This document shows positions 34,701-47,500 of a stretch of DNA of 64,000 nt, piece by piece. The position numbers and the translations under genes are program-made. The notes under the pieces were generated by a model. The model was not told the DNA's origin, searched no databases, and worked only from the letters and a program-made list of their open reading frames with translations. The DNA comes from Fasciolopsis buskii (Eukaryota; Platyhelminthes; Trematoda; Plagiorchiida; Fasciolidae). Each line of letters opens with the position of its first letter. The first letter of the stretch is position 1. The DNA lies in NCBI GenBank assembly GCA_008360955.1, contig LUCM01001574.1, forward strand, positions 202,040 to 266,039, written 5' to 3'.

Positions 34701-35059
34701 AAAACCACGTAAGGTCTCCATAGGTCAGGTACGGTAACAGACTCCTAATCCGCTTGGCCACCGCCGGCTGAAACTTCGTTTGTATTGAGTTTAGTAGGTA
34801 TTATTTCTTTCTTTAGGAGTTACTTCTTGGTTATTAACGGTTCACTTCATTCACCTTCGTTGGTTATCTTTGCAGGCAAAAGAAACAGTAATTTATTTCC
34901 TAAACTCGTTGTTTCTGATATCTTGCTGTCATACCAATTCAGTTTTTTACGACGTTTCGAACTCTTATCTTCATTGCAGAGCTGAGAATCACGAGTATGG
35001 CATTTTCCGACTACCACTATCCATTCCTACTGTTCTTTCCCACCCACTTTCTCCTCTAG

Positions 35060-35223
35060 AGCTGCTACTGGCGGTGGATATCGTTTCTACTGTGCTGATC
35101 AGCTGCCGGAGTTAGATTTATCCGCAGCTGACCACCTATTGACAGATCCGTTAGATCGGAGTGATTCGCCGGATTCCGGATGTTGTCTTAGCCCAGCTGA
35201 AACCGACACTGATCGTGTCACCG
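35060..35223 (+). CDS. LRWD1: LRWD1-like gene, first exon found (internal)
   Basis: The acceptor is CTCCTCTAG and the donor GTAAGC. Entry phase is 2 and exit phase 1, fitting the next exon. It reads AATGGGYRFYCADQLPELDL, then SAADHLLTDPLDRSDSPDSG, with a Ser/Asp-rich end. There is no in-frame ATG, so at least one upstream exon is missing. Confidence 0.65.
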
Positions 35224-38200
35224 GTAAGCATTATTAGACTCTTCCTGGCAAGTTGATATTATCGCATCGTTGATTTTACTGACATCCGTATTGGAGTTTC
35301 TACAAGTGACGTTGTCTTCATTCCCTAATTCTTTATTTTTTATCCTCTGGAGTGAGTTTTCCGAGTGCCATTCTTCGTTTTGTAACTTGAAGTCGTTAAG
35401 AAACGCACGGCAGTTTAATCGTCATCGTGAAAACCCCGTTCACATGATGCAATCCTGTCATCGTCAAAGTGAAAATGCTTTAATGGACGTAGGTCCCATC
35501 AAAAACAAACCTTGTCGTAGGAATGGGCATGGTTCATTGTTTTCCTGGTTTGTCCGCACTATTGAAATTTTGGAATTGATGTAATTCACCTCTAGTTCGT
35601 TTGTCACATCCATCTTCACCGTTATTCCATTACCGGTCCTGTCGTCTTCTTCTAGTCAACTTTCAAACTTTGGCACTATCCTGTGAAGAATGCAACAACG
35701 TGGTTGATGATGTGACGATCTATACAACAACCGGAACGGATTCGTTAAAGAAAGTGCGGATCTTAAAGTATGCGGCAACTCTGTTTTCGTCTAATTGGAA
35801 ATTGAGCTTTCTCCTCTCATGTAAATTTTCGCTCTTCTAATTCTTGCGTTTGAAGCTTACAATTTATCATCTGATGGTTTTTTATTCGCTTTATTTCCTA
35901 TTTTTCTGCCCAGTTTGAGTGACTGTGGTTTCACAGGCCTCATTCCGATGCATGTGAATCAGTGTTCAAATCTCATTGAATTGAACTTGTCGGGAAATGC
36001 TTTATACGGATTTCCGCGTTGCTTGCATTTGCCGAAATTGAAACGTCTGAATTTGCGTGGAAATCCCCGTCTGGTACGGCCAAATCCGTTGACCGGGGTA
36101 GTGGAACCTCCTTTAGTTGAACAGTTTCCTCGTTTGGTTTCATTGGAACTGGATCCACAACTGGCCGAGGTTTGTTTTAAATTTGTGTAAACTGAAACAG
36201 TTGATTTCGGCTGAACAGAACTTTGCATTTTTTTCAACACTGCCATTTATTCTTACTTTCTCCCGAAGTCATTTATTTTCTTTTCTCAGACCAAATATCG
36301 ACGTCCGTGGGAAATCCTGCTTTTCGACCTCATTTTGATTTTTAATTCAATAAAATAATAGTACTATTTTGCTTCAAATAACTTGCGTCTTTCCCATCTA
36401 ATTATCATGCCTTTCAGATGATAAATTGTGCATTGATTGGTTATTAGTTGCACATTAGACTATTAGTTACTCCTCTTCACTGACTCTGGAAGCTTGGGTT
36501 TGCCTAGTCCGCAGTAGAGATTCGAAATCCACTTTGCACTCGTTAAGATCCAGTTCCCCTTACTTTTTTGCCTGCTTCATCCATAAGCGCAGTGGGATGG
36601 GTATGCCTCATGCCACTCCAGCCCACCGCGCTAGTTCGGTCTGTCAAACTTGACACCGGAAAACCGTCAACCCTTTTATTTGGTTAGTTTTTCACTCATT
36701 GTTTCACAAAACGCAATGACTTTGCCTCATCCTCCCCAATGAATATTGAGGCCTTTCACATGTTCTTAAATTGATCCTCTGTTAATCGCATACATTTGGA
36801 TTGATTTCGTGATTGGAGTTCAATCGTGACTTGTACTCGTTTGTTCATTTTGTTGTTCCTTCCCCACCATTATTTCTGTTGTAGTTATTGTGCCGTCAGT
36901 CCATAGCTTATTTGTGCCCATACTTGAAATCGATAAATGGGGAAGAATTTACAGAAGAACCGTCCGATGAGACGATCAAAATTATTCAAGCAACAAAGCA
37001 TCAGTTGTCCAGCTTGGTGAGTTATCTCTTGCATCCACACGGATAATTTGTTATTCTTTCATGAATTCCCACCTTGCATCTTAATACACCGAGTGTTCTC
37101 GCGAACCTGTTCATACACACTAAGTCGTATATAACCACAAACCTTGTCTTGTTCGTAGGAATGCAACTTGTTTGTCCATGAAGATGAACCTCTTATGCCA
37201 TGCTTATTCAAAGCCATGCAAATCGGAAGAGAAGTGGATATCTTGCTCATTCGTTTTTAGTAAAACTCTTTGGTAAACAGCTCCAACGATGGGTCTTTTT
37301 TGGTGCTTGGATTTGTTGAGCCAGTGGGTGGGTCGGTAAAATAACCATTTCTCGGCGAATGAGCCCAACTAATTTACGGCAATTCGTGTGGTAAAATGAC
37401 CATCCAGGCACTATTTAAACGAATAAGTCAGTTGAATTGATGAATGGTCCCAGTTAGTTCTCACAGAAGCAACTTTCGGCTTGCATATCATTTCTGTTGA
37501 TCAGCATTTAGCTGTCTTCCCTTCCAGTGTTCCAGATCACTGTGTTTCTGAGTTGGTTTAATTGATGTGAAGTAGAATGCATATGACCTAGGTGCTACTT
37601 GGTTTCATGAGATCAGTGGTGAGCTTATTTTTCTACTTTATGAAGCTGCAGATTCTGCAAAAGTATCATTACACTTGGAGTTTTAATTGAATTCAAATTA
37701 ATCCCGAAAAGTTAGCAAGTTTCCTTTATCTGATTAAAATACTTTTCGCTTGACCGATGCCCATCTAGCTCTCAACATCATGGTTTTTGGATCCGCTTCC
37801 TCCCACCGTCGGCCATTCCACCACTTAGCTTACAATTGACAGTAGCTTCATTGGTTCTTTCTATGATGCGTTGAACCTCCTGCGACTCAATTGTCACAAT
37901 CCTGTACGTCGGTCCGTGAATCACAACATCTGGTTTATTTCTCATAAAACTGTTGCTTATTGAATTGTGCTAGATGCCACGAAAAATCCATCCATTCAAC
38001 GAAGAGGTTTGGAACGTGAACTCCGAACTTGTGTCCTATAGGATTCTGAAGCAGCAACTCGAGAAAATTTCCGCAGCAGATGGGGCAAAGAACACTCGAA
38101 CGAAAGAGCAGATGCGTGAGATGTCGTGGCGTCGAAATAGTAGCGGTACGACAGTAAGCGAGATAGCGAATCACATTAGACATGCCGGCATGCAAGCAAA

Positions 38201-41200
38201 AGCCGAAGCGAATGTACTCACAGTTACCGGATCGAGCAGAACCATACAGATATCGTATCCGGTTAACCAGGCGCGGGAAAACATGTCACGAAACTAAAAT
38301 CAAGCCTCCAAGCGGGTAAAATGATGATTGTGTCCTACTTCGTTGCAAGTCCTAAAGGGCTGAATAAGAGTAAGACATCATCCAAGAAGTTTCTGAAGTA
38401 AGCGTTTTGAATGTTTTAGCTCAGCAGTTCACGCAACTTTTTTTGTGTTCATAGATTTACTCCAAGTGGGAAGATGATATCGCTGGCTTCTACAAGAAGG
38501 GTCTTCCCAAGCGTGACGCTATTCGTGTCATTGAAACTTTAGTTTTGCATTCCGTGAAGAGATCGGACGACTTGACAAAACAGTTCCCTCATTGCACAAG
38601 TATTTTGGTAAGTTTGAGGCTTTCCAAATTGGTTTAAGTTTTCCGTGCTGGTATTTGTTCCGTTAAACCATATTATCCAAAACTTCCAAATGCATTTTGT
38701 TGTATTGATGCGTCCCATCCTCATTTTCAAGTTTTTTTTACCACAATCGGCATTCTTCATCCAGTGCAGTCATTTCTATCATTTTTGTGAGGGTCGTTTA
38801 GATCTTGATTGGTGCAAAAAATTTCCCTTTGTAACTATAAAAGCATTGCTTGCCCATCACACATTTGAATAAGCAAACGAGAAGTTGATTCGCACAATGT
38901 TTCCGAGACTTCTTCACTACCTCTACACTACCCACTGAGACCAGTTCAATTGACTATAGCCGTAGAACATTGAAGCAAATTTAGAATGAAAGGCAAATTA
39001 TGCGACAGGAACGATAATGGCTATGAGAAGGGATGAATGTTCGATTATCAAGATGTGGCCAAACCGGTGAGCCATTTGTAATTGGAAGTGTCTGTTATCT
39101 CGGCATGTCTAGGCATTCTTTTTGTGATGTAGTATTTGGCCCTAACCAAGTGGCCAGGTCTGAGACAGTGCGTTTGTTTAATCATTATTTGTGCGATTCA
39201 TAATCTCATTGATTTGGGTCTATCGGATAGCGTTTTTGTCGCAAATTCGGGTAGGTCTCTTTAAAGCACAAGTGGGGTCCTATTAAAGATTTTGTTTGCC
39301 GATTCGTCATGTACGGTCGAATGTGCTCCACGCGGTTAGCCATTTAGTCTACTCGATGGTATAGAAAATACCTAATAGACAGCACACCATGCAAGCCATG
39401 ACATGGGAATAATGGTTTTAATAAAATGAGATGTTTCTCTTCGTTTTCGTTCCTTATTCTCGAGTTTTTCTTTGTAATGGTACTTAAGGACAAAACGAAA
39501 GCAGTATTCTCACAGTTGAGCTCTATTTCGCCTCACTGTGTCTTAGGTTTCTAACCACCCCAGTACTAACCGTTGTTCAAGGAAAGCCAAGAAGACGTAA
39601 CGAGCCAAACCTTGAATCTTCCGTTTTCAAGCGGTTCTTAGAATTTTGGGCGGTTTGTGGATTGTCATCCGGCAAGACGGCATCGTCGGCATAATCGAAA
39701 TCCATAAGATGATCATCAGGGAGAAGATGCACCTCACCGTTGAGATCCTGAAATGCGTTCACCAGAACATCCCCGGTGGTGAATTGGGTGCGCATAGTCT
39801 AGGTGGTGCTAGTTTCGCCTGTCGATCCAAAAGCCTGGACAGACTGAAGGTTTACAAGCCATCTGTTTTGCCACTTGTTTTGCGGACACCGTAGGATCAC
39901 AGACCAATTAATTGTTTAAGGTGGGACGATATACGCTCATTTCCAGTGACTGATGTAGTCTTTTTCGGTAGCACAGCTGGACCGTCAGGTTTCTCACTAT
40001 AAATGAGCCTTTAGTTGGGCATTCGCGGGTCGAGATAATTTGTCGTATTTTGTGCCGGCGGGAATGACCTGTTGACAGTCTAATAAATGCAAAGAAGTAG
40101 AAGTTCACTGTTCGGTAGTACGATGTTTAACGGAACAGTCGAATGACCTTATGATAGCATTATCTGCTGAAGGCGCCGCCAGTGAAGTTCATTATTTGAT
40201 GATATGTTGGATACCCCGTCATCGTCGGTTGATCACTTGTATATGACAAATTTTTATTCACCTTAACCGTATTCGTTCGACCCCACTGCTGTTTACATCC
40301 GCAAAAACTAGCGCACACCAGTGTATGATTAGACTCAAAGTGTGTGGACGCTGTCCAGCCAACGTTCGTTGTTAGCAGTGGAGGTGTAGGTGTAGGCGGA
40401 TAGTATGAACAGGACACGTTTATCCTCTTGACGTTGACTGATCTTACATCAGCCATTGAATCTAATGGCATAAAGACAGCTGCCGACTGGAATTCAGTCT
40501 ACAAGGATAATTTCAGCCCCACCGACCCCAGGTAAATCGGATTCGGTAGTAGTAGAGTGGCCGGAAATGAACCGGAAGTTAGAGTGAGAGGGCGAGCTCA
40601 ATCGTTAAATGCCAGTAATCCGAGCGTTGAACATGCCTGAAGAATAATTTGGTACTTTGTGTCGAAATGACAAGTATTCAATGAAGTAGTGGCTGCAAGT
40701 CCATCAGAGGTTGTCTGAAGTTTGTAATCAGCATTGTTTGCATTCAAAATTAGCTAGGACGAAAATTCATTATCTTCGAATTATCTCTTAGTGTATTTTT
40801 GAGGAAGATAGAATATCCGGTTACCTAGGCCACTTTACAGTTATTTTACTGGACCCCTTCCCAAGCCTTGGACCGAAAGGTCTGATCTACAGAACGCACC
40901 CGCTGCGAGTAGGTGACCTACCATTCGGTTCACACGTTCTTTAATCGGTGACGCAGAGGTCGGAGACCAAACGAGAGCTATTGATTCGGTCCACCTGGTG
41001 GCCGCAATAGCCGCTCATAAACCTCTCTTGAGATGCAATACCTTGCATGGAAAAAATTCATAACCCTTTTTCAAGTGGTGAGTTATCCGCCACTTGAAAA
41101 TGCCTTTGATGTGAATCACCTAGACGAAAACATCACGCTCTCGGACACTGTCAATGCTTATTCTGTGTTTGGGTTCACCGTATTCACGGTGATTGCGGTT

Positions 41201-41516
41201 TTCTTATCCGCAATTCGGGGTCTCGCCAAGTAGCATGGAACTCACATTGAAATCGAAATCGATAGTGGTCCCTAAATGTTTGATAAAACTTGGGTTAGGC
41301 TGTTGTTGTTCGGTTATTTGAATGAATAGGAAAGATATAAGTGCTCTGGGCTTGGGGAAGTCGACATTTGGGAAATTGAGTAGGTCTCAGTGTATAATTT
41401 GTAGTCTCGAGGGTACGGACACATCGATCCGTTTTGAGAATTTTGAGCGGAATTTGAATTTGTAGCCTTACTTCAGAAGAGAAGAAATCATGTTGTTTAT
41501 TCCTTACTCCGGATTC

Positions 41517-41566
<50 letters not shown>

Positions 41567-44500
41567 TATATAAAAGCAGGATGTAGTATCTGGATGCGTG
41601 AACAAAATTTGCCCGGGAGCACACGACCGGTTTCGCGGTTATTGTCGCTCGTCAGGTATGCGTACCCGATGCTCTCTTGTCCAAACTTCCACATACTTGT
41701 ACACTCCGAATTGATTGATATTTCTCACCACAACCGAATCTGTAGCAACAGGAGTGTGCATGGAAGCTCTTCGTCGAAGAGTCCACAGAAGAATCACGAC
41801 TGTGATTCGTTGATAATTCTTTGTCAATTGGGCTGAGCCAACCTTAGGAACGAGGGCGGAATGCCCCAGAATATACGTATGTATATATAGAAGCAGGAAG
41901 TAGTATCTGGATGCGTGAACAAAATATATATATATATATATATAATCAGGAACTTATAAGATTCACTGGCCTCTTTTCCGAGAAACGTTTTTAAACCATG
42001 GATTTTGCAGCCCTTATTAGGATTCTAATCTAGCAATCCGTAAATGACCAAATGATATGAAATCCTTAACCAATGGGCTCCGGTAGATCCAGTTAATTTT
42101 CCGGGTTAAGGTTAGTCGAAACTCTCAAGCCTTACTTTTGGACAATAGATGATGTGGCCGAATTCCGTAGTTAGTGACGTTCTTGTATTCGAAATTTTTT
42201 CTTTTTTCAACTCCTCACCTGGTTACCATGCGGTAATTTTGTCAACTGTTTATCGTCTATTCTGCTTTAAAATGGATGATGCAGTGAGGTAGAAACAAAA
42301 ACTAGAGGATATCAGTGGAATGTAAACGGGTTTGAAAACTGCGTTAAATAAAAATGACATGCTAAACTTTCGGCAATCAGAATCGCACGACAGTACACCC
42401 CAAATACAAATTTCATTTGCCTGAGCTTCTAGTTTCCAGTATCATTTTGAAAGATTTAGATATCGAATTTAGCAAATCTTGTCGTCCCATGGGAAGCGGC
42501 GCTTTTTAGTCTCTAGACTTTAACCATGATCCATTTTATTCATGGACTGTTACTTCTTCAATGTCAATTATTTTCTTGTTTTTGGTGTGCTTCTTTTTTT
42601 GTAAATAATCGTTTGTACCACTGGTTCCTTTAATTTTTGAATAAGGCACGTCGGGTTGCTGAAGATTTTCTTGCACCAAAATTATTAGATGATGAGTATG
42701 AAGACGAAACAGCAGAAAAGGTCCTTCCGGAAGAAGAACTCAGTGATGATGATGAGGCTGAAAGCGATGAGGAAGATGTTGATGATACCGGTTCTTCGAA
42801 ACCCGGAGAGCTGAACGCTGATGGGACGGAAACATCAGTTATTGGAAAGAGTAGCACTGCATCCAGACAAAAACCGAAGCGTCCCGCTCCAACTCCAGCC
42901 TCTGTAGCCGAGCGGGAAGCGGAGGCAGCGGCCGCAAACCTCACTCTGCTGCCTGATGAAAGCCCAGATCGTTTGGTAAATGTGGTCGGGCAAGCTTTAC
43001 GTCACGGCAAAACGGTGGTCTATGCGGTGATTCGTACTGCGTCCAGGCAGCCGAACGGTGAACTAATTCCTGTTGGTGGTGGCCTTGGGATCACGAGCAG
43101 CTCAGCTGGTTCCAATATGAACAGCGCACTACTCGCTTCTCGTGCGATGGAGGAGAGTATTCGATCGGAACCTGAGGGTAATTTGTCAACTTGATAAAAG
43201 TGAAATTCACATTTTTCATAACAGAAAGCTAGTTATACATTTCTGTTGTTAAGTCCTGGATATTTCCCTTGATTGCTCCTATTTATCTCCCACGAGAAAT
43301 TTTCCTCACTTCAGTGATCACCGGTGATAATAATGGTTTCCGTTTTCATATTATTTCATTTAAGAGAAATGGTGATGGTATATTGTAAAATATGATTACT
43401 GAACTCTTTATTAAAAAATTATAGAATCCTTCCGATTGTCTCATCCCGAATCAACAGCACATCTCCGTCGAATATCATGTAAAACTTTCATTTGGTGAAC
43501 AATTTTGAATCGTAGCCCGTGTTTCACTGTTCTTAGTGCAAATAAGTCAATGTGCGTGTGCGGCCGCAATGTCGCGACTGAGTTTGTTTTCCTCATCGGG
43601 AACGTATCTATCCCTAGTTCTACAACATTGAAGGTGCGTCCAGAAAACCAGTGTAAAAATCACTACTCTTGCATTTGTGGTGAGCACAATCTTAACATTT
43701 TGTGAATACAAACCGGGAAACCCTTGCTATATTTCCATCCTACACAGGTGACTCAGAGGCAGCTGAGACCACCTCAACCACTATTGAGTCAACAAAAGAG
43801 CCAGATTCGCGACCTTCGACTCAGAAACCACTTAAGAAAGTTCAACGTTCCTCCTCACAAGGTAGCCGGGCTCAAGCCCAGCGTGGGCAGGCAGCAACCC
43901 ACCAGAAAAGTGAAAAATCGCAACAACCTCGTTATCAAGCTCGTTCTGCTGCTACTGCTCCGAAAACTGCACAAACGCATGACAAACCTCCTCGGTCTAC
44001 AGCATCTTCTGCAACTGACGCTCCAGTCGGTGGTGCCGTACTGGGAACCCGACGCCCTGGCCTCCTCGTTACTCGAGCATCGGCCACTTCGGGCCAACCA
44101 GCTTCAGTGGTAATTAAAAAACAACCAGCTGCTGCAGCGCTGGCCTCAACGACCTCCCCGAAGTCATCGTCCACGACAGCTGGTTCTGGTGTAATCATGT
44201 TGCATCAAAGACGGGTAAATCCATCAAACTATATTATCCGCCCATCAACCTCGGAATCAGAACCGGCTCTGGTTGTTCCTACTAACTTGGTCCGAGATAA
44301 TGCGGGTAGTCTGTTTACCCCGAATAAGCGTGGGCGCCCTTCGGTAGCTATGTCTATGGCTAAGAGGTACGTGCTTCATTTTTGCCTTCACTTCTCTTCA
44401 CTGTTTCAAAGACCATTTCGTCCTTGTCGACGAACAAATTGTATTCACTGATATCCTGCGAGTTTACCACACAAAATCTGGTCATGCGAATAGCTCACCG

Positions 44501-47500
44501 CTTATTCTACTCCTCATTTTCATAAGACCTTTGATTAAGTGTTTACGGGTGATGATAAACAAATGATAGTCTACCTTTGTTCTCTTGCATTTTAATTTAC
44601 TAACCTCTTCAACAGTGGTGTATTTTATTACCTCTATTTTCTTGCCCACTGGATCTGTTGTAATACGCCTCCCATTTAATTCTGATTTTATTCAGGACTA
44701 CAGCATCTGCAATAGAAGCCGCGGAAACCTCGAAATTAGTTGAAAACGTGCCGATTCCTCCACCACATGCACCTCCACCTCCCACAATGCGTATGACAAC
44801 CCGTGACTCTAACAGACTAAAACGCTTCAGTGCCTATGGAGTGATCGATACGGCTGCAGCGTTGGCGGGAAAGGAAGATGCTTTGATAGCTGCTGCTCTG
44901 GCTGTTGAGGACAAACGTGAAACCGACGAAGCTAAAATGGTTCTACAAAACTCATCCGTGATCCTCACTGAAGAAGATACTGCTTTAGCAGAAGCAGCAT
45001 TTGCCAAGTGTACACAAGATGATGAAGAATCCGATGAACCATCTGCGAAACCTGTTAAAGGTAAAGGCAAGACTAAAGATACTCCCACGCCTAGTGAAAG
45101 CGCTACAAAGCGACGTCGTCGTACAACTTCACAGGTCGGTCCGACTGAAGAGGAACCTCAGGAATTCGGAGAGTTGCCGGCTTCCCCGACCACTTCCACT
45201 GGGCGAAAGCGATCATCTAAACCCCAATCTCCCAGACCGAGTGAACTCAAACGAATGTCCGTGGATCCCCCGACACAAATGTTGTCCAGCTTTAACCAAG
45301 AAGCCTATCAGACTATTGCAAATCCGAGTGCAAGCAGCTTATCTGAGCTCGGTTCAGTGAGTTTTTCTCCTTTGATTTGTTTAGCCTGAGATATTGAAAT
45401 GCCAAATCTGTTTCACATATATTAAATGATTACAGCGGTAAATAAGTGAAAACGCTAAACACAAGAGTAGTTGCCTTATTTTTTTTCATGTAACACACTG
45501 GGGCCCTCACTTACTAGTCTAATTTTGTGAGGGTGCTCATAACTCGAATCACTGAAATCAGCCAACTGTTGTACGGAGCGCTTTGCAGATTGCACATCCA
45601 TTTTCGATGAGATATTCTGGGCAGTAAGTAGCAAACTTAGCTTGTATCTGTGGAATGATTGTAGTTGAGACATCTATCATGTATGAAACGAAATCATACA
45701 ACTGTGTGCCAAATCCATGTAACAACTGCCTTTGATCTGGCAGTGTACCTTTTTTGTCATTTGCATTTATTGTAATGCCCTCACAACTTACATAAGTTTT
45801 CGCTTGTTTCAGATTGTCGATTATGATCCATTGCACTTTATCCGATGTCATGCTCGTGACAACGATCCACTGGATTGTGAGACGAAAGTCTGGCGCTGTG
45901 CTTTTGAACCCAGTGTGAACGATCCGCATAACGAAACTTCTACAGTGGTTGCCACCTGCGGTGGTGAATGTGTGTGCCTTATTGATTGTCGTTCGGGTCG
46001 TGTGATGAAGCGTTTCAAACATTTCGGAGAGGTGAGCGTTTATAAAGCCTAGCTCTTTCTTCACTGATCTTTTAGCCGGCCTCTTCTATCATGTCATTCT
46101 ATGCCGTTGGATCCTTCGTAGTACTTTAACAAAGTCGTTTTTTTCGCAACTGTCCTATTACCTCCAGGAATTCTATACGTTAGCGTGGACAACAGTTGAA
46201 ATGTCAACTGGACATAAGACCAATTTACTCGCTGCTGCGGGAAAGCTTCGCGAGATTCGTCTTCTTCATCCGGAACAGCTTGTGTGCTATGCGGAGATGC
46301 GCGGTCACAAAGATGATATTGCTTGCATGATATTCCACCCCACAAAGCCTACTATCTTGTTTTCCGGTGATTCCAAGGTAAGATGCCTTTGTTATCAATT
46401 TGACGTTAAAATGATTTGAAAATCTTGTCCAACGGACTTAGCGGTCTTTTGTGTTAGGACTCATGCGGTCCACCCACTGGCTTTTTAGAAATCGACTAAT
46501 ACTGCCGATTATCGCGGTCCGTTATGCTGTTGTGTTCAACATTTTTCCCGTCTTTTTTATATACATCGAACATGAAAATAGTGAAATATGCATGCTCCAT
46601 TACCTTTTCGGCCCGCTGCCCTAACATGGACGGAGGTAGAAACTGTAACTTAGAGACTTGGAATGGTATAGAGCCGGATGAGCAAGCGTGATAACGATTT
46701 AGGCAACACTGAATCGCCGTCTTCCATTAAAGTGGACGTTGGACCTAGGACTCGAATCTTTGATGTTGCACTCTTTGTCCACTCAAACCAGATGATCCTG
46801 TATTTTCACCTTTCACGTTGCTGATTGAAAAAGCGGCCAAAGTTGGTTTTCATTAACCACTTGAATATGTATTTATACATTACGATTCAAAATGTTAAGG
46901 GCAGTGGGGGTGGGGCGCATATTAATTCGCTTATTCCGATAGATGTGGTTAATTAAGTGGGCGTAAACGTATCTTTTCAAGTGTGTCATGCCGTTTTCTT
47001 GATCGCGGATGACCTTGAAAACTTCGTGGTTCTGACTATTTTTGAGCACAAAATGGAAGTTGTTCGAACAGATTCCGATACCTTCAGCAGTAGTTAATTG
47101 GTGATATTCCGTCTTTTTTGATTTCATACTTATGTTTGTGCAGTGCCCTAAATGACAGTCACACGCCAGTGGGATTAATAATAGCAACAAGTTTAATGGT
47201 ACTTTCACGTCGTTTCTTGTGCGTGGACGAATGGACCAACTGGATAGAGATGATCTCGAACGGGATATGTTGGACATTTTGTGGTGCTACCACTATAGTT
47301 TGCGTTAGAAGTGCAACGAAGTAGTAAGTGTGACGTAAAGTCGCATCCGACGCGATTTTATTTTGTTCTGAAGTGGAAAAACTAGTGCTGAGGCCGAATG
47401 AAGACAGATTATCATCGTCATAGGTATGTCAGGAGATCGAAAACCTGCTTGAGAATACTCCGTCAACCAGAAACATTCAAGCACTTCATGAACAAGTGCT

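Noticed and set aside
37974..38297. 107-codon open frame considered as an extra LRWD1 exon
   Set aside because: It is phase-compatible at its start but has no usable donor and no counterpart in LRWD1, and exons 36885-37016 and 38455-38607 already join in frame and align continuously.
45558..46064. 168-codon minus-strand frame over WD40 exon 1
   Set aside because: It is antisense to the most strongly conserved LRWD1 exon and has no signature of its own.
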